DNA of 64,000 bases. Source: Candidatus Fluviicola riflensis (lineage in GTDB: Bacteria; Bacteroidota; Bacteroidia; Flavobacteriales_D; Crocinitomicaceae). Each line of letters starts with the position of its first letter. The first letter of the stretch is position 1. The translations under genes and the position numbers were made by a program. A model generated the notes under the pieces. It was not told the DNA's origin. It saw only the letters and a program-made list of their open reading frames with translations, and ran no database searches. Below, piece after piece: positions 33,860 to 41,400 of the stretch. The DNA is taken from assembly GCA_002243285.1 (NCBI GenBank), contig CP022585.1, positions 124,001 to 188,000 of the forward strand, given 5' to 3'.

Positions 33860-34696
33860 TTAGACATGTACTTTCTGGAATTCAGAAGGGGGAATGCCTG
33901 TTTGGTTTTTAAAGAATTTACTGAAATGCGCCGGATCATCAAATTGCAGGTCGAAGGCCACTTCTTTGGCGCTCATTCCGGTATTGAGCAAGCGCTGAGC
34001 TTCCATGATAATTTGCTTGTAAATAACAGTACTGGCCGAATTCCCGGTTTGGGTTTTTACCAGTTCGTTCAATTGTTTTTCCGTTACGTGAAGCAAGGCT
34101 GCGTAGTCTTTTACCTTTTTTAGTTCACGGAAACTGCGGTAAAGCAATTTTCTGAATTCCTGGTATATTTTTCCATTAGAGGAAGATTGGATGGGTACAA
34201 AAGCCGGCCGCGCGCGCAAACAATGAAGACAAAGCAACGCCAGATGATGCAGCACAAATTCCTGTTTTAAGGCATGTCCGGCCGAATAATCGTCCCAGAT
34301 TCGATTCGCGGTATCGCAAATTTGCACTTGCTGCGGTTCGTTGAACAGGTAGTTAGGAGTGTATTCCTGCACAGAATAACAGGTGTGGTTGAACAAAAAA
34401 TCGCCAATCAGTGAATCGGTCAGTAATGCTGCGTGGAAGAGAATCACATAACCGTTTGAATCCAACGCCCGGTTTACCTGGTGCACTTTTCCGGGAGCCA
34501 CAATGTGTATGGAACGATTATGGATTGGAAACGTTTCAAAATCAATCACATGTGTGCCGCCGCCTTTTTCAAAAATAAATAATTCGAAATATTCATGGCG
34601 GTGTGGCGCAGTGTAATCGTATTCCAATAAACTCCCCAGTTGATTTACTACAATCTGCAGGTGTTTCTTGTCCTTAAACTCATGAATTGGAATCAT
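33860..34696 (-). CDS. AraC-family transcriptional regulator
   Basis: A 278-residue regulator with an N-terminal cupin ligand-binding domain ('HRHEYFELFIFEKGGGTHVI', 'VAPGKVHQVNRALDSNGYVI') and a C-terminal AraC double helix-turn-helix ('TEKQLNELVKTQTGNSASTV', 'AKEVAFDLQFDDPAHFSKFF', 'NQTGIPPSEFQK'). The ATG at 34696 is chosen; the frame stays open to 34858 but the extra stretch is hydrophobic and not domain-like, and it enters a large palindrome. The effector is unknown. Confidence 0.92.
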   Translation of the reverse strand: MIPIHEFKDKKHLQIVVNQLGSLLEYDYTAPHRHEYFELFIFEKGGGTHVIDFETFPIHNRSIHIVAPGKVHQVNRALDSNGYVILFHAALLTDSLIGDFLFNHTCYSVQEYTPNYLFNEPQQVQICDTANRIWDDYSAGHALKQEFVLHHLALLCLHCLRARPAFVPIQSSSNGKIYQEFRKLLYRSFRELKKVKDYAALLHVTEKQLNELVKTQTGNSASTVIYKQIIMEAQRLLNTGMSAKEVAFDLQFDDPAHFSKFFKNQTGIPPSEFQKVHV

Positions 34697-35027
34697 GGGA
34701 CTAAAAGTAGGAAAAGGAATGAAGCAGAACAACTCCCTTGTTGGGGCGATTCTTAAAATCGAACGGATTATGGGTTGAAACCTATGAAATTGGTGAATGA
34801 AGTGCTGGAAAACAGGAAGGATTAATGAGAAAAGTTGGTTTAATAATAGATGAAACAATTAATTCATTGATTTTCAATGAATTAATTGTTTGAGTGTTCG
34901 CAATATTGCGAACACTCAAATTTCCGAATTTCCGAATTCGGCAATTTCATTCCGCATTTCCGCTGAATCTGAGTCAGAATGGCAACTACAGCACTTTTTT
35001 TCGTTACTTTGATCAAAAATTCACCGG
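34697..35027. other. Divergent intergenic region with two long palindromes
   Basis: About 330 bp between the AraC gene and a divergent lipoprotein gene. It holds an 18-bp inverted repeat with 3-base loop (34853-34891) that runs directly into a perfect 32-bp palindrome (34889-34920, arms TTTGAGTGTTCGCAAT), then a run of TTTCCGAAT-like words. No gene seen. Confidence 0.7.
34853..34920. repeat. Back-to-back inverted repeats (18-bp arms, then 32-bp perfect palindrome)
   Basis: 34853-34870 pairs with 34874-34891 without mismatch (AT-rich). 34889-34920 is a perfect palindrome centred on AATATT. The two structures share the bases 34889-34891. Confidence 0.9.
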
Positions 35028-35591
35028 ATGAACATTCTTCGCTTTTTTACAATTGGTGCTTTGGTACTGATTTCTATCACTTCCTGCACCATTGTTACCT
35101 CAACCAATGTGCCCGGAAAAACCGCAACAAAATTTCCTAAAAACATGAGTGGCAAGTACATTCTTCAATACCCGGAAGAACTGTCAATGCTGGCAGTTGA
35201 GGGTTCTGATACGTATGTTACGTTTAAAGGTGATGAAATGATTGTTGATAACACTGACGGACAAACGATTACCAAATTGGGTGATTCGCTGTTCTTTTCT
35301 ACTATCGGTAAACAGCAATATCTTTCGTTTGGAGTTAGCCCGCAGATCAATGTGTTTAAGGTGGTGAAAAACGGCAAAAATATTGAGCTTTTTTCCATGT
35401 GCGGTGATGTAACATCAAGTGGTGATTTGACCAACTTCTTCTCGAATGTGAAAGAAATTCCTGGTGAAGTTGACGAAAACGGTGATACAGGTGCTGCAAG
35501 CTACGAGGTGACAATCATTGATGGAAAACTCAACGATTATTTCGAAAGTTCCATACCAATGAAAGAACCGTTTGTTCTCAAAAAACAGTAA
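35028..35591 (+). CDS. Putative lipoprotein of unknown function
   Basis: A 187-residue protein with a lipoprotein signal ('VLISITSC', cysteine near 20) followed by a beta-rich domain ('MSGKYILQYPEELSMLAVEG', 'DTYVTFKGDEMIVDNTDGQ'). No known motif. It lies 18 bp upstream of the TonB-domain gene at 35610, so the two may be expressed together. Confidence 0.75.
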   Translation: MNILRFFTIGALVLISITSCTIVTSTNVPGKTATKFPKNMSGKYILQYPEELSMLAVEGSDTYVTFKGDEMIVDNTDGQTITKLGDSLFFSTIGKQQYLSFGVSPQINVFKVVKNGKNIELFSMCGDVTSSGDLTNFFSNVKEIPGEVDENGDTGAASYEVTIIDGKLNDYFESSIPMKEPFVLKKQ

Positions 35592-35612
35592 CATTCAATT
35601 GGAGCTGAAATG

Positions 35613-36287
35613 ATGCGTAAACTCTTCATTATTGGTTGTTTTCTGTGGCTGTACAGCATCGGATTTTCACAACAATTCGGAACTATTTTGGTGACGGATT
35701 ACGACGATGTAACCGCTTCTGTTGAAGGCGTTTCAGTTTATTTGGGGGATGAATTACTGGGAACGACAGATCATTTGGGAAGCTTTCATTTACCCCGAAA
35801 AGTAAAAGGCAAACTCACCCTTTCCCGCACAGGTTATCAATCGCAGGAAGTTCGTTTCAAAAGCAGGAAAGATGCTTCCATTGACGTGTATTTACAGATC
35901 GTACAACAACTATATGACCAGCAACGGGCAGAAACCGAAAAGCTCATTTATGCCACCTGCGCTCCCGAAGATGTAGCTGCCACTTATCCGCAAAACAAAC
36001 AGGATGAGGTGATGACCACAGCAATGAACGACTATTTCGAAAGCTACATGCGTTATCCGAAACGTGCCGTGGCGAATAAAGAACAAGGAACCGTGCAGGC
36101 GCTTTTGTTGATTGAAGCCGACGGAACGATATCATGTGTGCAATTGGTCAAGCGCGTTTCGTTTGAACTCGACAAAGAAGCCTTTCGCTTATTGACCATG
36201 ATGCCTTCCTGGAATCCGGCCAGACAAAACGGCACTCCGATTGCTTCGAGCTATTTAATAAACCTTCCGTTTAGTCTTCCGAAGTAG
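35613..36287 (+). CDS. Exported protein with carboxypeptidase-regulatory-like and TonB C-terminal domains
   Basis: A 224-residue protein (ATG at 35610 or 35613). It has a signal peptide ('LWLYSIGFSQ'), a carboxypeptidase-D regulatory-like beta domain ('GVSVYLGDELLGTTDHLGSF', 'LTLSRTGYQSQEVRF', about 35-90) and a C-terminal TonB domain ('VANKEQGTVQALLLIEADGT', 'LDKEAFRLLTMMPSWNPARQ'). Like the two genes at 27688 and 28073 it has no TonB membrane anchor or proline spacer. Confidence 0.83.
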   Translation: MRKLFIIGCFLWLYSIGFSQQFGTILVTDYDDVTASVEGVSVYLGDELLGTTDHLGSFHLPRKVKGKLTLSRTGYQSQEVRFKSRKDASIDVYLQIVQQLYDQQRAETEKLIYATCAPEDVAATYPQNKQDEVMTTAMNDYFESYMRYPKRAVANKEQGTVQALLLIEADGTISCVQLVKRVSFELDKEAFRLLTMMPSWNPARQNGTPIASSYLINLPFSLPK

Positions 36288-36379
36288 CAGGTTGGTCGAT
36301 TTATGTGTCGCCAAACGTCTCATTTAACCAATAGTGTGTAGTTTTGGCAATCAATACGAAGCGTAAACAACTTAATCCA

Positions 36380-38641
36380 ATGAAATTAACCTTTATCCTT
36401 TCATCGCGAATCATTCAATACGTCCTCGTGGTTGTTGCTTGCTGTATGTCACTTTCAGTGAGCTCCCAACAAGACTTCAATCATTTCCAAACGCTGGTAG
36501 CGCAAGGGACAATTTCGGACGATTTCACCAAAACAACCCGTGATAAAATCCTGGAAGACAAAGGCACACGAAGTGATCTTACAACCACCCAGGAACGTGT
36601 TTTCCTCGAAGGAATCCACCAGGGAATCGATCAGTTACTTCATTCGGGATCAGTGATTTATGGCGACGAAATTTCCCTGTACGTGCAAGCCGTGGCAGCC
36701 AACTTGCTAAAAGATGAACCCGAATTGCTCGGCGAATTACGGTTTTATACCTTAAAATCCAACGAAACCAATGCTTTATCAACTGATCAGGGAATTATTT
36801 TCGTGACCACCGGACTCATTTCACAGTTAACCTCAGAAGCACAATTGGCCTATATTTTATCGCATGAAATAGTGCATTACTCCGAAAAACATGTGATCGA
36901 AACGTTTGACTGGAAAAACAATAATAAATACGAGCGGGACAGAATTGAGAAGCTGAGTGCGCATACAAAGGAACACGAATTTGAAGCGGATAAATTAGCG
37001 CTGAAACGTTACCATGCAGCCGGTTATTCCGATGATGAGATCATTTCAACGTTCGATGTGTTGATGTACTCTTACCTGCCTTTTGATGAAGTGGAGTTCC
37101 CGATGAGTTATTACTCGACCGAAAAAATGTACATCCCCGAATCGTTTTTCGCAACCAAAAAATACCCGGTCAAAGCCGAAGAAGATTACAACGATGCCCG
37201 CAGTTCGCACCCGAATATTAAAAAACGAAAAGACGCTGCGCTGGAAGCATTTTCCGATTACAATGATTGGGGAACGGTAATCAATTCGCAGGGTGAAAGC
37301 AAATTCATTTACGTACGCAACCTGGCGCGTTTTGAAAGCCTGCGTACGGATATCATTGATGCCAATTTCGGCCAGGCGCTGTATTCCATTTTCCTACTTG
37401 AGCGTGAGTTTCCGCAATCGGTTTACCTCAAACGAATGAAGGCACAAGCGTGGTTGGGACTAACGCAGTTCAAGGTGGAAAACATGGAAAGTAAATCCAT
37501 ACCGGCTTCCAGTGATTATGAAGGTGAAAGCGCAGCGCTATATTTTTTCCTGAAAAAACTCAACGATAATGCCGTTTTTGCGCTGGCAATCCGCAATATA
37601 TATGACATCAAAAAAGAACTTCCAGAAGACGAAGTGATCGAGGGCGTGATGGTACGTTTGCTGGAAACCATGGCTGATAATGAACAGTTTACGTTGACTA
37701 AATACGCCAAAAAGAATTTCCACGAAAGTGCCGAACTGGCCAAACCGAAAGTGGATACTGCGCAAGTAGCGGAAACACCCAAAACAGAAGATCAGAAATC
37801 GAAGTACGAAAAAATCAAAACCAAAAAAACGGTTGGGAACGACAGTTTCGACTCTACAAAATTCTACTTCTACGGCCTTTCGGATGTGATGCTTGATTCT
37901 GCTTTTATCTTGAAATTCAATGAAATTTCGAAACGCATTAAGGCTGAAAAAGAAGAGAAAATCAATCTGAGTAAACTGTCGAAAAAAGAACGGTACGAAT
38001 TGGAAAAAGCCAATAAAAAAGAAGGCGTGAACACGTTGGCGATGGGACTTGATAAATACATCCTGGTGCAACCTGGTATGGTTTATTACAGAAGAAATGG
38101 TCTCGACAGGGATCAATCGGAAAAGAGTCTGAAAGATTTATATGCCGTTTTGGAAGAAACTTCTGCCGAACTGGGAATTACACAAACAACCCTCGATCAG
38201 AATAGTTTGGCAACAGACGGTACGTTGGCATTCAACGAACGCAACACCTTGTATTCCATGTTAGAGCAAACAGCGCATTATGAAGGAGTCGAAGCTTACC
38301 CGATTGATCACGATGCGTTGAAAGAAATTGAACAGCATTATGGTACATCCAACATTCTGTTTACTGCAGTTGAGCATTATTATGATCCTGAAATAAATCC
38401 CTTGCTTATTTGGGTAAGCGTGGTGCTGTTTCCAACACTTCCCATTACAGTATTGGGTTATTTACCAGCAAAATTACTCACCGGGCATCATTCCGAAATT
38501 ACCGTTTTGGTACTCAATGCAACCGATGGGAAACTGGCTAAATCATCGCAAACCGATATGCGTAACAAACCGTTAAAGCACTATCTAGGAGCGCATTATT
38601 ACAAAGTATTAAGCTTACTTCAACAAGCACCGAACCAATGA
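36380..38641 (+). CDS. Large exported M48-family metalloprotease
   Basis: A 753-residue protein with a signal peptide (about 1-30, 'CCMSLSVSSQ') and an M48 peptidase domain: 'LAYILSHEIVHYSEKHVIET' (zinc motif HExxH, near residue 165) and third ligand in 'KEHEFEADKLALKRYHAAGY'. The rest (about 280-750) is helical and lysine/glutamate-rich, with two hydrophobic segments near residue 690-710 ('LLIWVSVVLFPTLPITVLGY'). The last four bases overlap the start of the next gene, a predicted outer-membrane beta-barrel. The start at 36380 gives a standard signal peptide. Confidence 0.87.
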   Translation: MKLTFILSSRIIQYVLVVVACCMSLSVSSQQDFNHFQTLVAQGTISDDFTKTTRDKILEDKGTRSDLTTTQERVFLEGIHQGIDQLLHSGSVIYGDEISLYVQAVAANLLKDEPELLGELRFYTLKSNETNALSTDQGIIFVTTGLISQLTSEAQLAYILSHEIVHYSEKHVIETFDWKNNNKYERDRIEKLSAHTKEHEFEADKLALKRYHAAGYSDDEIISTFDVLMYSYLPFDEVEFPMSYYSTEKMYIPESFFATKKYPVKAEEDYNDARSSHPNIKKRKDAALEAFSDYNDWGTVINSQGESKFIYVRNLARFESLRTDIIDANFGQALYSIFLLEREFPQSVYLKRMKAQAWLGLTQFKVENMESKSIPASSDYEGESAALYFFLKKLNDNAVFALAIRNIYDIKKELPEDEVIEGVMVRLLETMADNEQFTLTKYAKKNFHESAELAKPKVDTAQVAETPKTEDQKSKYEKIKTKKTVGNDSFDSTKFYFYGLSDVMLDSAFILKFNEISKRIKAEKEEKINLSKLSKKERYELEKANKKEGVNTLAMGLDKYILVQPGMVYYRRNGLDRDQSEKSLKDLYAVLEETSAELGITQTTLDQNSLATDGTLAFNERNTLYSMLEQTAHYEGVEAYPIDHDALKEIEQHYGTSNILFTAVEHYYDPEINPLLIWVSVVLFPTLPITVLGYLPAKLLTGHHSEITVLVLNATDGKLAKSSQTDMRNKPLKHYLGAHYYKVLSLLQQAPNQ

Positions 38642-39483
38642 AACAGTCTCTGATACTAATTTGTATTGTTTTGCTCCCTGTTGCTTCTACATGGAGTCAA
38701 AAAACGGGTTTTTACGGCAAAAAAGCGTTTGTAGAATTTTCCGGGACTGGCGCGCTGCCGCTGATCAATAACTGGTATGCCGATTATAACTATTATGAAA
38801 AATCAGGGGCAGGTGTCGTTGAGGGAAAGGACCGGTTTAACGCCGGCTTTTATGGTGGAATCGGCATTATGGCTGATCCAAATGTAGCTTTTAGTTTCAC
38901 AGCAGGATTGTCATATTTTAACGCAAACGGGCCTCAATCTTTGTATTATCAGGATGGAGATGATTTTAATGTAATTAGTGTCAATCATGAAAACCTCAAA
39001 ATCCGCTCGCTGACATTCATGCCAATCATGCATTTTGCGACGAATAAATCAACCATTCTGCCGGCTGGGTTTTCTCATGAAATAGGATTCGGTTTTGTAC
39101 GAACAAAAGTTCTGGAAAATGATTACTCTTTTGAGGGATCCGATTACAATGGAAACCAGGTAAATTACAATGGAAAAACCTACGATTTACATGATTTCAT
39201 GGACAGTGTTGTCAGCGTAAATGGTGATTACATTGACTATACCAAGGCATATAAGGGCTATACGCTGATGTATGGTTTAAAAATGCGCACACCGGTTGGT
39301 AAACAACTGATGATTAATTATGGAATTCGCTATACAATTAACATTGCACCGAGGGATTACCGGTTTAACAGTACTCCGAATTCCTATGACATAGCTCTGA
39401 ATGATCAAATAGCCGGGTCTGTTCGTTCAACACGATTGCGATCATTTTGCGCGCTGCAATTGGGACTAACGTATTTGTTTTGA
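38638..39483 (+). CDS. Predicted outer-membrane beta-barrel protein
   Basis: A 281-residue protein with a signal peptide ('LLPVASTWSQ'), many alternating aromatic/polar strands ('GFYGGIGIMADPNVAFSFTA', 'YTLMYGLKMRTPVGKQLMIN') and a C-terminal aromatic end ('LQLGLTYLF'), as expected of outer-membrane barrels. The start codon overlaps the M48 gene's stop by ATGA, indicating translational coupling. It is probably a porin-like or small-barrel partner or substrate of that protease. No family recognised. Confidence 0.75.
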   Translation: MKQSLILICIVLLPVASTWSQKTGFYGKKAFVEFSGTGALPLINNWYADYNYYEKSGAGVVEGKDRFNAGFYGGIGIMADPNVAFSFTAGLSYFNANGPQSLYYQDGDDFNVISVNHENLKIRSLTFMPIMHFATNKSTILPAGFSHEIGFGFVRTKVLENDYSFEGSDYNGNQVNYNGKTYDLHDFMDSVVSVNGDYIDYTKAYKGYTLMYGLKMRTPVGKQLMINYGIRYTINIAPRDYRFNSTPNSYDIALNDQIAGSVRSTRLRSFCALQLGLTYLF

Positions 39484-39540
39484 TGAAATAACTTTCACCT
39501 TCAGAAAAGTGAATGTTCGTATAGAACGTGTGAATAGAAA

Positions 39541-39876
39541 TTATTTTCCGGTTTTCCTGTCTTCCAGCTGCTTGATACGCGCTTGCAACTCCGCTACTTG
39601 CTGCGAAAGCAAAATGATTTGTTCGCCCATCGCATTTTTGTACACCAAATCTTCTTCACCGATATTGGCCATCGATTCCAAACCAAGCAATTCAATTGGA
39701 TCTTTATCTAAAATGTTAGCGATTTGAAATAATCGGGAAACGGTAATGTCGGTAACACCGCGCTCAATGTTCGAATAAGCGGCATTGGTCAAACCCAATT
39801 CGGTTGCTACATTTTCCTGACTCAAACTCTTCGTCAGGCGGGCCATTCTAATACGGATTGCGATCTCCTCTTTCAT
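39541..39876 (-). CDS. XRE-family helix-turn-helix regulator
   Basis: A 111-residue protein with an N-terminal helix-turn-helix ('LTKSLSQENVATELGLTNAA', 'YSNIERGVTDITVSRLFQIA') and a C-terminal coiled coil ('IILLSQQVAELQARIKQLED') probably used for dimerisation. The start at 39876 gives the family N-terminus. It is convergent with the beta-barrel gene. Targets unknown. Confidence 0.88.
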   Translation of the reverse strand: MKEEIAIRIRMARLTKSLSQENVATELGLTNAAYSNIERGVTDITVSRLFQIANILDKDPIELLGLESMANIGEEDLVYKNAMGEQIILLSQQVAELQARIKQLEDRKTGK

Positions 39877-40003
39877 AACCCTAAAAGTACAGGAGGGACG
39901 CTTAGAAGCTATTGAGCCAAAATAGAATAAAGTCATTCTGAGTAGACTTCATTTACTTTTGTTTATTTTCCGATAGTAAAAATGTGTTTTTAATGCCTCA
40001 AAC

Positions 40004-40885
40004 TTAATAACTTGAAGTCGCGCCACCTACATGTTCGATTGGATGCCAGGTCGTTTTAAGCTCCTGAACGTCGGTAATGAAGTACGGATTTTCCAGTGTT
40101 GCATCTGCAAAATTATGCGTGTAAATCACAATGCGTTTCACGTTTACCACAGCTCCCGCTTCCAATGCAGTTGCGTGTTCCTTATTTCCACCTGCGTAAA
40201 TCACCGCGTTGATATCCATGTGCGAACCGAATTGATCCACCAATTCCGTTTCTTTTCCGGTAAGAATATTTACCACTCCGCCAGGCAGGTCAGAAGAGTT
40301 CAAAACTTCAGCAAACGTGACGGCACACAACGGTAACTGTTCCGAAGTCAGAACAATGCAGGTATTTCCACCTGCAATCACAGGCATAATTACGGAAACC
40401 AAGCCAATCAGCGACGAATCCTGCGGAGCAATAATTCCTACAACGCCCGTAGGTTCATAGGTCGAAAAGTTGAAATGCGAAGAAGCTACAGGATTTACCG
40501 CGCTGAAAACCTGGGTGAATTTATCGCACCAGCCGGCATAATACACAATGCGGTCTACAGCCAAATCGACTTCCTGAGCTGCTTTTGCCACTGTAGAACC
40601 TTGTTTTACTAATTCAGCGATAAACTGTTCGCGCCTGCCTTCGAGCATTTCCGCAATACGGTAACACACCTGGCTACGGTTAAACGCTGAGCGCTCCGAC
40701 CAGCTACCAAATGCTTTCCGTGCGGCCACCACGGCATTCCGCAAATCTTTCCGCGACGATAAACACATATTAGCCAAAGGCTGTCCTTTTTTGTCAAGAG
40801 GTGTGTAATATCTTCCCGATTCAGTTCGGGGAAATTGCCCGCCGATGTAGATTTTGTATGTTTTTAGTATTTCCAAACGTTCCAT
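40004..40885 (-). CDS. Truncated aldehyde dehydrogenase-like protein lacking the catalytic half
   Basis: A 293-residue protein matching only the N-terminal NAD-binding region of aldehyde dehydrogenases ('YKIYIGGQFPRTESGRYYTP', 'AARKAFGSWSERSAFNRSQV', 'EPTGVVGIIAPQDSSLIGLV', 'DLPGGVVNILTGKETELVDQ'). The sequence ends before the catalytic cysteine segment. There is no frameshift or decayed tail, so it looks like a deliberate short paralogue. It lies downstream of the full-length gene at 41401, with only the four-helix-bundle cassette between. A regulatory or structural role in the same aldehyde-oxidising complex is inferred; in some other bacteria the deoC-ALDH-ALDH arrangement is conserved. 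Confidence 0.85.
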   Translation of the reverse strand: MERLEILKTYKIYIGGQFPRTESGRYYTPLDKKGQPLANMCLSSRKDLRNAVVAARKAFGSWSERSAFNRSQVCYRIAEMLEGRREQFIAELVKQGSTVAKAAQEVDLAVDRIVYYAGWCDKFTQVFSAVNPVASSHFNFSTYEPTGVVGIIAPQDSSLIGLVSVIMPVIAGGNTCIVLTSEQLPLCAVTFAEVLNSSDLPGGVVNILTGKETELVDQFGSHMDINAVIYAGGNKEHATALEAGAVVNVKRIVIYTHNFADATLENPYFITDVQELKTTWHPIEHVGGATSSY

Positions 40886-40895
40886 AATCAATGAA

Positions 40896-41400
40896 TTTAA
40901 AATTGAAAATGTAAAATTGAAAAGGGGGATTATCGCTTCTTCCAGTTGGCATTTTGCTTCGTTTTAAGAATAATGCTACTTAAAATAAGCAGCAGTTCTA
41001 GAGCTTCTTTCCGCAGTTTTACAATTTCTACATAATCACGTTCAATAAATTCGGTTAATAATTCTAACCAATATAAACTTTCATCACACTCTTTTTGTGA
41101 GATAGCCAGTTTGTGTATAAAATCATTTTTACTGACAGCATTTCTCGCTTCACGAATGTTAGCTCCAACAGACGTTGAGGAACGGGAAAGCTGTTTTGTA
41201 ATAATGTATTCTCTTTCATTTTCTGCAATAATCTTGCATAATTTCAGGGTTTCTAAAGCGAATTCAAATGAGCGTTCTTTGATGTCTTGCGGTTTCATGA
41301 TTTTAACTTTCTTAATTAAGTTAATAAAAAACCTCATTTCCAAATCACCGATTTCAGATTTTTTCCAAAATCCCCTTTTCAATTTTACATTTTCAATTAA
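40896..41400. mobile_element. Four-helix-bundle cassette with about 31-bp terminal inverted repeats
   Basis: Ends 40896-40931 and 41369-41400 are inverted copies of a TTAAATTGAAAATGTAAAAT-type sequence continuing ATTGAAAAGGGGATT. Between them is only the four-helix-bundle gene. The right end abuts the stop codon of one aldehyde dehydrogenase gene and the left end lies 10 bp before the start of the next. Gene-less relatives occur at 46672-46800 and 49701-49837. Probably mobile, but no transposase is encoded. Confidence 0.75.
40930..41298 (-). CDS. Four-helix-bundle protein of the S23 / 23S-rRNA-intervening-sequence family
   Basis: A 122-residue protein ('DIKERSFEFALETLKLCKII', 'LSRSSTSVGANIREARNAVS', 'KNDFIHKLAISQKECDESLY', 'WLELLTEFI'). 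It matches the S23 family first seen inside 23S rRNA intervening sequences and related in fold to the Avd accessory protein of diversity-generating retroelements. The ATG at 41298 gives the family start. It occupies a cassette bounded by inverted repeats, which fits the idea that these genes spread as small mobile units. Function unknown; no reverse transcriptase is nearby. Confidence 0.92.
   Translation of the reverse strand: MKPQDIKERSFEFALETLKLCKIIAENEREYIITKQLSRSSTSVGANIREARNAVSKNDFIHKLAISQKECDESLYWLELLTEFIERDYVEIVKLRKEALELLLILSSIILKTKQNANWKKR

Noticed and set aside
33860..34858. Longer AraC protein starting at 34858
   Set aside because: The extra 54 residues are hydrophobic and start inside a palindrome; the cupin domain begins properly after 34696.
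37538..38116. 192-codon open frame on the minus strand
   Set aside because: It lies inside the M48 protease gene on the opposite strand and is rich in Phe/His/Arg, a shadow of Lys/Glu codons.
40930..41298. Diversity-generating retroelement, suggested by the Avd-like four-helix bundle
   Set aside because: No reverse transcriptase, template repeat or variable repeat is present in the window.
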